In this document: one piece after another, positions 36,876 to 45,715 of the stretch
Numbering within the stretch: position 1 is the first letter of the stretch
Layout: every line of letters begins with the position of its first letter
Assembly: GCF_001662075.1 (NCBI RefSeq)
Contig: NZ_LYPL01000001.1
Span: forward strand, 248,001 to 312,000
Length of the DNA: 64,000 nucleotides
Origin: Rhizobium bangladeshense
GTDB lineage: Bacteria; Pseudomonadota; Alphaproteobacteria; Rhizobiales; Rhizobiaceae
Direction of reading: 5' to 3'
The notes under the pieces: generated by a model
The model's input: the letters and a program-made list of their open reading frames with translations, nothing else
What the model was told of the DNA's origin: nothing
The model's database searches: none
Made by a program: the position numbers and the translations under genes

Positions 36876-37208
36876 AACACAGCTTTGCGGTTCGCGCCCT
36901 GTGATTTGCCCTCACCCTCGAGAAAGATTTGCTTGCGAGCGGTGGGCGAGGAACTGAGAGGCAGCCACACGTCTCTTCCCCCCTCGGGAGAAGAGGAATC
37001 GCTAGGTTGCGGCTATTCGCGGTGCCCTGCTTACCGGGCTCCCTCCCCCTCTAATACGGCCGCCAACCGACCTCGACGAGGATTTTTCCCGGCGCCGGGT
37101 TCCAGGCGTTGCTTCGCGAAGGCGTGAAGGCGGAGATTGCGTTTCATCTGGCAAGCACGATGCAATCAGGAGTAAGATCGCCGCTTCGGCGCATCGGAAG
37201 GGATGGAC
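36876..37208. repeat. Intergenic region with decayed palindromes
   Basis: This 333-bp gap has no gene. TTTGCCCTCACCCTCGAG near 36903 and a CTCTTCCCCC / GGGAGAAGAG stem near 36972-36994 look like remnants of the TGCCCCTCA element that flanks the DUF559 pseudogene at 60 kb. The match is loose. Confidence 0.3.
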
Positions 37209-37490
37209 ATGAAACCCGCACTCCTCGGCCTCATCTGCACCCTCGTTCTTGCCGGGTGCAACAGCGTTTCCTACTATGGCGGCCCCGGCCTCGAGCCGAT
37301 CCCGGGCAGCATCACCTATAACGGCCAGCCGCGCAGCAAGCTCACCAAATCACCACCCGGCTCCAGCTTCCCGCATGATTTCACGGATCAGTATGGCCGG
37401 CAGGTGGAGGAAACCTACATCATCCAGCCGGACCGAAGCCTGATCATCGCTCATCGGCAATACAAGCCGATCCGGTTCTTTGGGGATTAG
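37209..37490 (+). CDS. Small hypothetical lipoprotein
   Basis: This is a 93-residue protein with a lipoprotein signal (LLGLICTLVLAGC) and a short mature part rich in Gly, Pro and Tyr (YYGGPGLEPIPGSITYNGQP). No domain is recognised. The ATG at 37209 sits 6 bp after an AAGGG ribosome site; an ATG at 37203 is too close to it. It may be an outer-membrane lipoprotein. The gene is isolated. Confidence 0.65.
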   Translation: MKPALLGLICTLVLAGCNSVSYYGGPGLEPIPGSITYNGQPRSKLTKSPPGSSFPHDFTDQYGRQVEETYIIQPDRSLIIAHRQYKPIRFFGD

Positions 37491-37629
37491 GTCTTGTTGG
37501 CATAGTTTTGCCTGAGGTCGAGCGAGTGCTCCAATGCAGTTTTCGTTCAAGAGATAGATGACTCGGCGACCGCGTGAGCACCCTAATGATACCGTTGAGG
37601 CCGACGACGTCCCGAAGTTCGGGCGAAAT

Positions 37630-38451
37630 TTAAGAGGCGCTTCGTTTACCGAAGCCGAATGTCTTTCGCAGACTGCTGTCGACTGCGTTTGCCGGCATAA
37701 ACCTGCGTAGCCGGCTGAGCAGGGTCGCCTGGCCTCCAGCGGGTTGGCGCATTCGGTATGGACCGTTGATTGCGGCCAGAATCTTTTCTGCGACAGAAAG
37801 CGCCGATGGCGCGGTTCTGATCTGGGCCTGTACCGCCTTGATGGTAGCCTCGGCCTGCGTTGCATAGGCCCCCAAGGGCGCCCCAGTTTGTGCTGCGTTT
37901 ACATCGAGCTTGGTGTTCGTGAAGGTCGGTTCAAGCAGCACCACGCGCACGTTGAACTCGCGAATCTCATGGTCCAGCGACTCCGACAGTCCTTCAAGGG
38001 CATGCTTGCTGCTGGCATATATTCCCATGAACGGTGCGGGCAGGAAGCCCAGCACCGAACTGATATTGATGATGAGTCCGCTGCGGGCGGCGCGCATGGA
38101 GGGCAAAGCGGCGCGGATCATACGCAAGGGGCCGAAAACGTTGGTTTCGAATACCGCCAAAGCTTCGGAAGGCGACGTGTTTTCGACAGGGCCGACGAGC
38201 GAAACGCCGGCATTGTTGATCAGGATGTCGATCTTGCCCGCTTCGGACAAAACCCATTCAACAAAATTGGCGACCGAGGCGTCATCGGTCACATCGACAG
38301 TCCCATAGCGCACGCCGGGAATGGCATTGGCGCGCTGCGGGTTACGGACGCCTCCAAAGACCTGGAAGCCGTTTTGCGCAAGAACGCGCGCCGAAGCCTC
38401 GCCTATTCCGGAAGATGCTCCGGTGATAACGACAACTCTGTTTTTGGACAT
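37630..38451 (-). CDS. SDR family oxidoreductase
   Basis: This is a 273-residue classical short-chain dehydrogenase. The cofactor motif TGASSGIGEASARVL is near residue 10, then DVTDDASVANFVEWV and NNAGVSLVGP. The catalytic Ser lies in ISSVLGFLPAPFM, and Tyr and Lys lie in YASSKHALEG. It would use NAD(P)H on an alcohol, ketone or quinone; the substrate is unknown. I chose the ATG at 38451, which has GAGGAGCATGC upstream. Its upstream region contains the palindrome shared with the RND/TetR region, so it probably belongs to the same regulon as the efflux genes. Confidence 0.88.
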   Translation of the reverse strand: MSKNRVVVITGASSGIGEASARVLAQNGFQVFGGVRNPQRANAIPGVRYGTVDVTDDASVANFVEWVLSEAGKIDILINNAGVSLVGPVENTSPSEALAVFETNVFGPLRMIRAALPSMRAARSGLIINISSVLGFLPAPFMGIYASSKHALEGLSESLDHEIREFNVRVVLLEPTFTNTKLDVNAAQTGAPLGAYATQAEATIKAVQAQIRTAPSALSVAEKILAAINGPYRMRQPAGGQATLLSRLRRFMPANAVDSSLRKTFGFGKRSAS

Positions 38452-38589
38452 GCATGCTCCTCGGTTCGGCGCGAGTGGTTGATTACGTGCTTCATTAGAA
38501 GGGTCGGAACCTTTCAGCCTTGTTGCCAAGGACAGCTTCTCAAAACCTGGCATTTAAGTGCGTAAGATTTCGTTCGACATCTATTCTTA

Positions 38590-38615
38590 CTTTAGATGTC
38601 ATTCGAAATCTAAAG
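38590..38615. promoter_or_regulatory. Palindrome before the SDR gene (shared with the RND/TetR region)
   Basis: CTTTAGATGTC and GAAATCTAAAG surround ATTC; only one base pair is mismatched. The inner 20 bp has the same half-sites and spacing as the site at 43701-43720 (TAGATGTCA, then GAAATCTA after a short spacer). It lies 139 bp upstream of the SDR start. This suggests control by the TetR encoded at 43734. Confidence 0.7.
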
Positions 38616-38748
38616 TCAAGTACTTTTTGCTTCACGGCGTTTTTCGATGATCGCGCCTTCAACCGCGTGGGGGGCATGGCGATGCGTCCATCCGTGCCGT
38701 CAGACCGCCCCTGGCTTTGTCGGAGAGAACAAGGTCGGCAGCGCTGAA

Positions 38749-39393
38749 TTAGGCGCTTATCGCTTTCGGGGATGTGTCGTGGTCCGACGTGCCGAGCGCC
38801 TTCATGATGAAGCGGATTTGCGCATGGAGGCAGACTGCGGTGGACTCACCCTCCTGAACGCGCTGCTCGACCAGAACCGGATGGAAGAACGGCAGGAAGG
38901 CGGTGATGATGCCGCGCGCGGCTTCGTCGGCGTCTTCGACCTTGAACTCGCCTGTCTGCAGCCCCTCGCGGACAAGGACTTTGAGGATTGCCAGGATCTG
39001 TTCATTGTGAGCGTTGAGGGTTGCCCAACTTCCAGCCATGGCGGCGACAAGCAGATCGTGTATGGGTCTGTCCTCCACCAAGGTTCTCGTGCTGTGCCGG
39101 TGAATGGCGGTCAAAAGATCGATCAGCTTTTTGCTCGCCGGCGCATCCGTTCGTGCGATCGCCAGAGCGATTTCCGCAAGCTCCTTGAAAACAAGTCCGC
39201 AGACGGAGCTGTTGATCGCCGTCCTCGACGGAAAGAAGCGATAGATATTCGCCCGGCTCATGCCGAGTTCGGAGGCGATGTCGGCGACGGACGTCTTATG
39301 ATGGCCGATCCGCCGAAAATACTTTTCCGCCACCTCAAGAATCCGCGTCCGTGACTGCTCAAGGTCACCTCCTACCGGGTCCGCAAAAATCAT
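38749..39393 (-). CDS. TetR family regulator, downstream of the RND pump
   Basis: This is a 214-residue TetR protein. The helix-turn-helix is VAEKYFRRIGHHKTSVADIA, then SELGMSRANIYRFFPSRTA; a helical ligand domain follows. It starts 16 bp after the RND stop on the same strand with its own CGGAGGCGGCA ribosome site, so it is part of the membrane-fusion/RND operon. A co-transcribed regulator is usually a repressor in a feedback loop. A second, divergent TetR lies at 43734. The ATG at 39393 is preferred over upstream starts inside the RND gene. Confidence 0.86.
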   Translation of the reverse strand: MIFADPVGGDLEQSRTRILEVAEKYFRRIGHHKTSVADIASELGMSRANIYRFFPSRTAINSSVCGLVFKELAEIALAIARTDAPASKKLIDLLTAIHRHSTRTLVEDRPIHDLLVAAMAGSWATLNAHNEQILAILKVLVREGLQTGEFKVEDADEAARGIITAFLPFFHPVLVEQRVQEGESTAVCLHAQIRFIMKALGTSDHDTSPKAISA

Positions 39394-39409
39394 TGCCGCC
39401 TCCGGAAAT

Positions 39410-42400
39410 TCACTCGGCAGCCATGGTTGTCGGTAGTTCCACCTCCTTCGGCGTATTTTGATGGCTTTCATTTTTCGTCGGCTTGATGCGGAACCAGGTC
39501 GCGTAGAGAGCGGGAAGGAAAAGCAGGATCATCACGGTGCCGACCGCCGTTCCACCGATCAGCGTGTAGGCCATCGACCCCCAGAACACAGAGTGGGTGA
39601 GAGGAATGAAGGCAAGGACGGCCGCAAGGGCTGTCAGGATAACGGGACGCGTCCGCTGCACCGTCGCCTCGATGACAGCGTGATAATCGTCGTGACCGGC
39701 TGCCTTGTTCTCCTTGATCTGTTCCGTCAGGATCAAGGTATTGCGCATCAGGATTCCAGCCAGTCCGATCAATCCGAGAATGGCGTTGAAGCCGAAGGGC
39801 TGATTGAAGAGAAGCAGGACCGGAACCGCCCCGGCAAGACCGAGCGGCCCCGTCAGCATGACCATGGTCATCGTCGACAGGCTGCGGACCTGCAGCACGA
39901 TAACGATCAACATTGCGGCAATCATCGCCGGGAAGATTTTGACGAGGGCGGCGTTGGCCTTCAGCGACTCCTCGATGTTCCCGCCCATCTCGATACGATA
40001 GCCCACAGGAAGCGTGGCGATCAGCGGCTGAAGCGCCTTCATGACCTGCTGGGACACTTCCGGCGGCTGCGTCGCCTCGTCGATATCGGAACGGATCGTG
40101 ACAACGGGCGTACGATCGCGACGTTTCAGGATCGGCTCCTCGAACCGTATTTCGGAATGACCGATCTGATCGAGCGGAACCTGGCGACCATCCCGGCTCA
40201 TCAGCGAGAAGTCCGCCAATCGCGAGGGATCGAGCCGGTTGTCGCCGGCACTGCGCGCGATGACCGGCACGTTGCGGATATTCTCGCGTACCTCGGTAAT
40301 CGGGATCCCGCTCAGCAGCAGTTGCATCTGCTGGGCGGCCTCCGCCGGCGAAAGGCCGATCAGGCCCAACCGTTCCTGGTCGGGAACGAAGCGCAGCACC
40401 GGCGCGCGGTTGCCCCAATCGCGGTTCGCCTGGCGCACATCCGGCACGCTCTTCATGATATCCAGGGCTTTGTCGGAGATCCGGTACAATTGGCCGGCAT
40501 CAGGACCCATGATGCGGAACTCGACGGGAAACGGCGTATAGGGACCGAAGACGAGTTGCGTCACGCGGACATAGGCTTCGGGAGCGAGCCCATCCGAGAT
40601 GGCCGCACGAAGGCGAAGCTTCAAAGCCTCGCGTGTGTGAGCGTCAGGGGTCAGCACGACGATCTTGGCGAAGGACGGGTCCGGCAGCTCAGGCGCCATG
40701 GCAAAAAAGAAACGGGGAGCGCCCTGACCGATATAGCTCGTGACTGTCTTTGCCTCCGGCTGCTGCTGCAGCCAGTCTTCGAGCTTCCCGACCGTGGCGG
40801 CCGTCGTCTCGATACTGGTCCCTTCAGGCATGCGGACTTCAACCAAAACCTCCGGACGATCCGACGTCGGGAAGAACTGCTGTTTCACCGCGCCCATTCC
40901 CACGACCGACACTGCCATGGCGATGGCGACCACCGCACAGGTGACGAACTTGTGGCGCACGGTAAACTCAATCAGCCGCCGCAGGCGCCGGTAGTTCGGG
41001 GTGTTGTAGATGGCGTGATGGCCACCCTCGACCGGCTTGATCGCCGGCAGCATCTTGACGCCGAGATACGGCGTGAAGATTACCGCGACGACCCAGGATA
41101 CGATGAGCGCAAAGCCGACCACCCAGAAGATATTTCCGGCATATTCGCCGGCGGTCGACCGGGCAAAGCCGACCGGCATCAGGCCGATGATCGTCACGAG
41201 CGTGCCCGACAGCATCGGGGCCGCCGTATGGCTCCAGGCATAGGCGGCCGCCTTGATGCGATCCATCCCCTCTTCCATCTTCACCACCATCACTTCGATT
41301 GCGATGATGGCGTCGTCGACCAGAAGGCCGAGCGCCAGGATCAGCGCGCCAAGGGTGATGCGATCGAAGAACCGGCCGGTCTCCAGCATGATGAGGAAGA
41401 CGACGGCAAGGGTGAGCGGAACGGCCAGAGCCACGACGATCCCAACGCGCCAACCAAGGCTGACGAGGCTGACGAACAAGACGACGCCGAGCGCCATGGC
41501 GAATTTCAGCATGAACTCGCCGACGGCCTCCTGGATGTTGACGGCCTGGTCGCTGACCTTGGCGAGCGTCATGCCGAGCGGCAAGGTCTTGGCGATCGCG
41601 GCGGATCTTTCCTCCAGCGCCTTGCCGAGTTCAAGACCGTTCCAGCCCTGCTGCATCACCGCGCCGAGCATGATGGCGGGCTCGCCGTTATGGCGGATGA
41701 GATAGGTGGCCGGATCTTCATAGCCGCGCCGCACTTCGGCAAAATCGGAGAGTTTCAACGTGCGTCCGGCCGCAACGATCGGCGTGTCTGATATCGCCTG
41801 AATGCTGTCATAGGCGCCGTCAAAGCGAATGAAGACCTGCGGGCCGCGGGTGTCGATCGACCCCGCCGGCGTCACGGTGTTTCGCCGCTGCAGAGCGGCC
41901 GCGACGTCCTGCGCAGAAATGCCGAGCGTCGCCAGCTTGGCATAGGAAAATTCGACAAAGATCTGTTCGGGCCGCTCACCGAGAATGTTGATCTTCTTGA
42001 CTCCTGGCACATGCAGAAGATCCTGGCGGATCACCTCGGCCTGGCGCACAAGCTCGCGCATCGGCATGCCCTTGGCCTTCAGCGCATACAGACCGAAGCT
42101 GACATCGGAATACTCGTCGTTGACGAAAGGACCGAAGACGCCCTGGGGCAGATTGCGGGCCTCGTCCCCAAGCTTCTTTCGGGCCTGATAGAATTCCTCT
42201 TCGACCGCCGTTGACGGCGTACTGTCCTTCAGCGTCACAGTCAGAAAGGCGTATCCTGGCCGGGTTGTCGTCTCGACACGATCGTACCAGGTGAGTTCCT
42301 GGAGGCGCTTCTCCAGCGGCTCGGCGACCAGATCCTGCATCTCGCGCGCCGTGGCACCCGGCCACACGGTCGTCACGGTCAAGGTCTTGATGGTGAATGA

Positions 42401-42520
42401 GGGGTCCTCCGCGCGCCCAAGCTTGACGAAGGCATAGGCGCCGGCGGCGGCCAGCAGAATGATGAAGAACAGCGTAACGGCCCGTTCGCGGACGGCGAGT
42501 GCGGATAGATTGAAGTTCAT
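39410..42520 (-). CDS. RND family efflux permease
   Basis: This is a 1036-residue inner-membrane pump of the AcrB/MexB superfamily with 12 membrane helices and two large periplasmic loops. The N-terminus is NLSALAVRERAVTLFFIILL, and VTTVWPGATAREMQDLVAEP matches the first porter subdomain. The proton-relay acidic pair is in LGLLVDDAIIAIEVMVV, and the second half contains GLIGLAGILMRNTLILTEQI. It would export drugs, solvents or metabolites together with the fusion protein encoded upstream and an outer-membrane channel that is not in this window. Its ATG overlaps the fusion-protein stop by 4 bp. Confidence 0.94.
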   Translation of the reverse strand: MNFNLSALAVRERAVTLFFIILLAAAGAYAFVKLGRAEDPSFTIKTLTVTTVWPGATAREMQDLVAEPLEKRLQELTWYDRVETTTRPGYAFLTVTLKDSTPSTAVEEEFYQARKKLGDEARNLPQGVFGPFVNDEYSDVSFGLYALKAKGMPMRELVRQAEVIRQDLLHVPGVKKINILGERPEQIFVEFSYAKLATLGISAQDVAAALQRRNTVTPAGSIDTRGPQVFIRFDGAYDSIQAISDTPIVAAGRTLKLSDFAEVRRGYEDPATYLIRHNGEPAIMLGAVMQQGWNGLELGKALEERSAAIAKTLPLGMTLAKVSDQAVNIQEAVGEFMLKFAMALGVVLFVSLVSLGWRVGIVVALAVPLTLAVVFLIMLETGRFFDRITLGALILALGLLVDDAIIAIEVMVVKMEEGMDRIKAAAYAWSHTAAPMLSGTLVTIIGLMPVGFARSTAGEYAGNIFWVVGFALIVSWVVAVIFTPYLGVKMLPAIKPVEGGHHAIYNTPNYRRLRRLIEFTVRHKFVTCAVVAIAMAVSVVGMGAVKQQFFPTSDRPEVLVEVRMPEGTSIETTAATVGKLEDWLQQQPEAKTVTSYIGQGAPRFFFAMAPELPDPSFAKIVVLTPDAHTREALKLRLRAAISDGLAPEAYVRVTQLVFGPYTPFPVEFRIMGPDAGQLYRISDKALDIMKSVPDVRQANRDWGNRAPVLRFVPDQERLGLIGLSPAEAAQQMQLLLSGIPITEVRENIRNVPVIARSAGDNRLDPSRLADFSLMSRDGRQVPLDQIGHSEIRFEEPILKRRDRTPVVTIRSDIDEATQPPEVSQQVMKALQPLIATLPVGYRIEMGGNIEESLKANAALVKIFPAMIAAMLIVIVLQVRSLSTMTMVMLTGPLGLAGAVPVLLLFNQPFGFNAILGLIGLAGILMRNTLILTEQIKENKAAGHDDYHAVIEATVQRTRPVILTALAAVLAFIPLTHSVFWGSMAYTLIGGTAVGTVMILLFLPALYATWFRIKPTKNESHQNTPKEVELPTTMAAE

Positions 42521-43635
42521 TGTTTTGCCGCCTCTGCCTGTTCTACCTTGGTGCGCACGCTGGCGCCGTCCTGCAGCAGATGGGCGCCGAGAGCGACGAC
42601 CGGCTCGCCTGCTTTGACGCTGGAAACCACCGCGACCTCCTCGCCTAGTTGTTCAATTTTCACCTGCCTGAAGTGGACGGTCGAAGATTTCTCATCGAAG
42701 ACCCACACGCCGGTTCGGCTGCCGTCGTCCAAAACCGCCCCAACAGGCACCGCGGCATGCGATTGGCCCCTGCTGTTGGAGATCCTGATCGTCACCGTCG
42801 CGCCCAGCGGGGCCGATGCTGCCGCGCCATCCAGAACCCAGCGGGCTTCATAGGTGCGGGTTTGAGGGTCGGCGGCGTCGGAGATCTGCCGCAGCCGCGC
42901 CTTGTCCCGCCGCCCTTCGTTTCCGTAGATGCTGGCATCGGCGGTCTGACCGATCTCAGGCCGCAGGAATTCCGGAAGCCAGACCAGCGCTTCACGCGGA
43001 CCGGCCTGTGCGAGCCGGACGACGGTTTGTCCTGCCGTCACCACCTGCCCCGGTTCGCCGAGCGTTTCGACAACCGTCCCATCGGTATCGGCAACGAGGA
43101 TGGAATAGGCGGTCTCATTCTCTGCGACCTTCGCGTCCGCTTCCGCCGCGGCAAGCTGCGCCGTCGCGGTGTCGAGGGCTGCCTTTGCCTGTTCGTAGCG
43201 CTGCGGCGTCGCGGCCAATCCGTTTTTCACCAAGGCGGCATAGCGCCGCTCGTCGGCTTGCGCCTGGATCAGCACTGCTTGCGCTGCGGCGACGGCGTTT
43301 CGTTTTGCCGTCAAAGCCAGACGCAGATCGGTCTCGTCGATACGCATCAGCGGCTGACCGGCCTTGACCTGCTCGCCAACGTCCACATAGCGCTGCATGA
43401 TCTTGCCGGGTACACGAAAACCGAGATTGCTCTGCACCCGGGCGGCGATGGTGCCCGTGAAGGTGCGTTCGGCCGCCTCCGGGTTTTTTGCCTCCACCAG
43501 CTTGACGAAGGGGGGTGCCGTGCGCGGATCGGTGGCTTTTGCACTGGCTTTGGACGACTCTTCGAAAAGCACGAAAGTGGTGGCGCCGGCAGCAGCCACA
43601 AGAGCGAAAGTGGCGAGTGATATTTTGCGATTCAT
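42517..43635 (-). CDS. RND membrane-fusion (periplasmic adaptor) protein
   Basis: This is a 372-residue adaptor. An N-terminal signal or anchor (ISLATFALVAAAGATTFVLF) is followed by a lipoyl-like half, GTIAARVQSNLGFRVPGKIM and VDVGEQVKAGQPLMRI. A coiled-coil hairpin (AQAVLIQAQADERRYAALVK) comes next, then barrel and membrane-proximal domains. It links the RND pump to an outer-membrane channel across the periplasm. I chose the ATG at 43635, preceded by AAGGGTTAATGAG. It is the first gene of the operon, divergent from the TetR gene at 43734 with about 100 bp between them. Confidence 0.9.
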   Translation of the reverse strand: MNRKISLATFALVAAAGATTFVLFEESSKASAKATDPRTAPPFVKLVEAKNPEAAERTFTGTIAARVQSNLGFRVPGKIMQRYVDVGEQVKAGQPLMRIDETDLRLALTAKRNAVAAAQAVLIQAQADERRYAALVKNGLAATPQRYEQAKAALDTATAQLAAAEADAKVAENETAYSILVADTDGTVVETLGEPGQVVTAGQTVVRLAQAGPREALVWLPEFLRPEIGQTADASIYGNEGRRDKARLRQISDAADPQTRTYEARWVLDGAAASAPLGATVTIRISNSRGQSHAAVPVGAVLDDGSRTGVWVFDEKSSTVHFRQVKIEQLGEEVAVVSSVKAGEPVVALGAHLLQDGASVRTKVEQAEAAKQ

Positions 43636-43670
43636 CTCATTAACCCTTATTGACCGGCACGGCGGATCAT

Positions 43671-43720
43671 TTAGATTGCGATCTAACTCTAAAACTGGTA
43701 TAGATGTCAAATGAAATCTA
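43671..43720. promoter_or_regulatory. Two operators between the RND operon and tetR
   Basis: TTAGAT-TGCG-ATCTAA (43671-43686) has perfect 6-bp arms. TAGATGTCA and TGAAATCTA (43701-43720) pair with one mismatch. The first site lies on the RND side and the second lies just before the TetR start. The second shares half-sites with the SDR palindrome. Confidence 0.7.
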
Positions 43721-43733
43721 ATTGGAGGTCGCT

Positions 43734-44321
43734 ATGAGAGTCAGTCGTGCCCAGGCCGAGGCCAACCGCGAAACCGTGATCAACGTCGCAAGCCGGCTCT
43801 TTCGGGAACATGGTTTCGACGGCATCGGGCTGAAAGATCTGATGAAAGGTGCCGGCCTCACGCAAGGCGGATTCTACAAACAATTCCGATCGAAAGACGA
43901 TCTTGCGGCGCTGGCGTCCGGGCGAGCGATGGAGAGTGCAATTCGCCGGTGGTCGAGGGTTGCTGCCGGAAGCAGCGATCCCTTCGGCGCGGTGGTCGGC
44001 ATGTATCTCTCTACCGGGCACCAGGAAGAGAAAGGCGATGGTTGCCCCCTGGCCGCGCTCGGGTCCGACGCCGCGCGTCAGAGCGAGGAGGTGCGCGCTC
44101 CATTCCAGAATGGCATCGAAGCGCATCTTCGGATCCTCGACGAATTGATCCCGGCATCGGACGGCACGAAACAATACGAGAAAGCCATGATCGTGCTGTC
44201 CCTCATGGTCGGCGCCGTAACCATCTCTCGCATCATGACCGATCAGGCCATGTCGGAACGACTGCTGGAAACCGCCGCCGATGCGGTCAAGCGCATCGCA
44301 GGCGACACGGACGAAGAATGA
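43734..44321 (+). CDS. TetR/AcrR family regulator, divergent from the RND operon
   Basis: This is a 195-residue protein. The helix-turn-helix is NVASRLFREHGFDGIGLKDL, then MKGAGLTQGGFYKQFRSKDD, as in AcrR-type regulators; the rest is an all-helical ligand-binding domain with a Cys in GDGCPLAAL. It is divergent from the membrane-fusion/RND operon, and the shared gap holds two palindromes. The same palindrome lies before the SDR gene, so the protein probably represses all three units. The ATG at 43734 has TTGGAGGTCGCT upstream. Confidence 0.88.
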   Translation: MRVSRAQAEANRETVINVASRLFREHGFDGIGLKDLMKGAGLTQGGFYKQFRSKDDLAALASGRAMESAIRRWSRVAAGSSDPFGAVVGMYLSTGHQEEKGDGCPLAALGSDAARQSEEVRAPFQNGIEAHLRILDELIPASDGTKQYEKAMIVLSLMVGAVTISRIMTDQAMSERLLETAADAVKRIAGDTDEE

Positions 44322-44343
44322 GTTTTCGGTTGTGACGAGGAGC

Positions 44344-44417
44344 TGGAGCGGGTGAAGGGAATCGAACCCTCGTATTCAGCTTGGGAAGCTGCTGCTCTAC
44401 CATTGAGCTACACCCGC
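44344..44417 (-). tRNA. tRNA-Gly(CCC)
   Basis: The minus strand folds as a cloverleaf: a 7-bp acceptor stem GCGGGTG / CACCCGC, D-arm GCTC/GAGC, anticodon loop TTCCCAA (anticodon CCC, glycine), T-arm GAGGG with TTCGATT, discriminator T and encoded CCA. It lies between the tetR gene and the dCTP-deaminase gene. tRNA genes are common integration sites, but I found no copy of its 3' end near 37.5 kb. Confidence 0.95.
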
Positions 44418-44475
44418 GATGCGCTGAGATTTCCAACAGATGGGGGCCGCTGTCAAGTCGGCTGAGCGCGGCGCC

Positions 44476-45567
44476 TCAGATGCGGAAGTGCTTCGAGAGT
44501 TTGAGGCCCTGGGCCTGGTAGTTGGAGCCGAGGCCGGAGCCGTAGAGGCTGGCGGGCTTTTCCTGCATGTGTTCGTAGACGAGGCGGCCGACGATCTGGC
44601 CGTCTTCGAGGATGAACGGCACTTCGTGGCTGCGCACTTCGAGCACGGCGCGGCTGCCGCGCCCGCCGGCAGGCGCATGGCCGAAGCCCGGATCGAAGAA
44701 GCCGGCGTAGTGGACGCGGAACTCGCCGACCAGCGGATCGAACGGGGTCATCTCGGCGGCATAATCCGGCGGCACGTGCACGGCCTCGCGCGAGACGAGG
44801 ATATAGAACTCGTCAGGATCGAGGATCAGCTCGTTGCGGCCGCGGCTATAGAGCGGCTCCCAGAAATCGAAGATGTCGTGCTGGTCCTTCTCGTCGACAT
44901 CGACGACGGCGGTGTGATGCTTGCCGCGGTAGCCGATCAGGCCGTCCTTGTCGCCGCTGAGATCGATCGACAGCGCGATGCCGCCGCCCGATACGTTCGG
45001 CTGCTTGCTGGCGACAAGCGTCTCGCTTTCATGCAGTTTCAACAGTTCCGGCTCGCCGAGCACGGACTGGCCGACGCGGAAGCGGATCTGCGACAGGCGC
45101 GAGCCACGGCGCACGACGATCGGGAAGGTGCGCGGGCTGATTTCGAGATAGAGCGGGCCGGAATAGCCTGGTGGAATCTTGTCGAATTCCTGGGCGTAAT
45201 CGGTGATGACTCGGGTGAAGATATCGAGACGGCCGGTCGAGCTCTTCGGATTGGCCGAGGCCGACATGTCGGCCGGCAAGGCTAAGCTCTCCATCAGCGG
45301 CACGATGTAAACGCAGCCGGTTTCGAGCACCGCGCCCTGGGACAGATCGATCACGTGCAGGCTGAGGCGATCGAGCTTGTCCGACACCAGATGCGAGGGA
45401 CCGGGCATGAAGGAGGCGCGCACGCGAAAGGCCTTGGACCCCAAGCGCAGGTCCAGACTTGCCGGCTGGATCTGATCGCGGTCCAGCTCCCGCTCGGAGT
45501 TAAGACGCCCCGTTTCAAACAGCGCTGCGATCGCGCGGTCCGCCAGAATTCCAGTTTCGCGAGCCAT
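44476..45567 (-). CDS. dCTP deaminase family protein (long form)
   Basis: This is a protein of about 363 residues of the 2'-deoxycytidine 5'-triphosphate deaminase family (long alphaproteobacterial form, about twice the length of E. coli Dcd, with two related dUTPase-like halves). Visible segments are SLDLRLGSKAFRVRASFMPG, RGSRLSQIRFRVGQSVLGEPE and VHYAGFFDPGFGHAPAGGRGSRAVLEVRSHEVPF. Classical Dcd makes dUTP for thymidylate synthesis. Activity in the long form is inferred from the family. The ATG at 45567 or 45570 follows GGATGGGGC. It is divergent from the SAM-II/metZ unit. Confidence 0.85.
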   Translation of the reverse strand: MARETGILADRAIAALFETGRLNSERELDRDQIQPASLDLRLGSKAFRVRASFMPGPSHLVSDKLDRLSLHVIDLSQGAVLETGCVYIVPLMESLALPADMSASANPKSSTGRLDIFTRVITDYAQEFDKIPPGYSGPLYLEISPRTFPIVVRRGSRLSQIRFRVGQSVLGEPELLKLHESETLVASKQPNVSGGGIALSIDLSGDKDGLIGYRGKHHTAVVDVDEKDQHDIFDFWEPLYSRGRNELILDPDEFYILVSREAVHVPPDYAAEMTPFDPLVGEFRVHYAGFFDPGFGHAPAGGRGSRAVLEVRSHEVPFILEDGQIVGRLVYEHMQEKPASLYGSGLGSNYQAQGLKLSKHFRI

Positions 45568-45612
45568 CATGCCCCATCCATCTTTTGCGCCGACAAAACC
45601 AAATACGGGGAA

Positions 45613-45641
45613 TTGACGCAAGCAGCTAACAGCAGTATTGC
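45613..45641 (+). promoter_or_regulatory. Promoter of the SAM-II/metZ unit
   Basis: TTGACG (45613-45618) and TATTGC (45636-45641) are 17 bp apart and sit just upstream of the riboswitch, so transcription would start about 10 bp before the aptamer. Confidence 0.5.
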
Positions 45642-45650
45642 AGATTTATC

Positions 45651-45707
45651 CCGTGGTGATTTGGCCGGTCGGCTTGCAGCCACGTTAAACAAGTGGCTAA
45701 AAAGACC
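45651..45707 (+). ncRNA. SAM-II riboswitch aptamer
   Basis: The segment matches the alphaproteobacterial metA-motif (SAM-II) pattern. P1 is CGTGG (45652-45656) with CCACG (45680-45684). The loop element CTTG (45673-45676) can pair with CAAG (45690-45693) as the pseudoknot, and the conserved GTGATTTGG and GCTAAAAAG stretches are present. SAM binding would lower expression of metZ. Recognised by eye from the known motif. Confidence 0.85.
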
Positions 45708-45715
45708 GGGTTATG

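Noticed and set aside
39458..41791. Open frame of 777 residues on the plus strand
   Set aside because: It is antisense to the RND permease; the composition (many Arg, His and Asp) is that of a shadow frame.
37491..44417. Genomic island integrated at tRNA-Gly
   Set aside because: No integrase gene and no duplicate of the tRNA 3' end could be found at the far end of the block; kept only as a low-interest finding.
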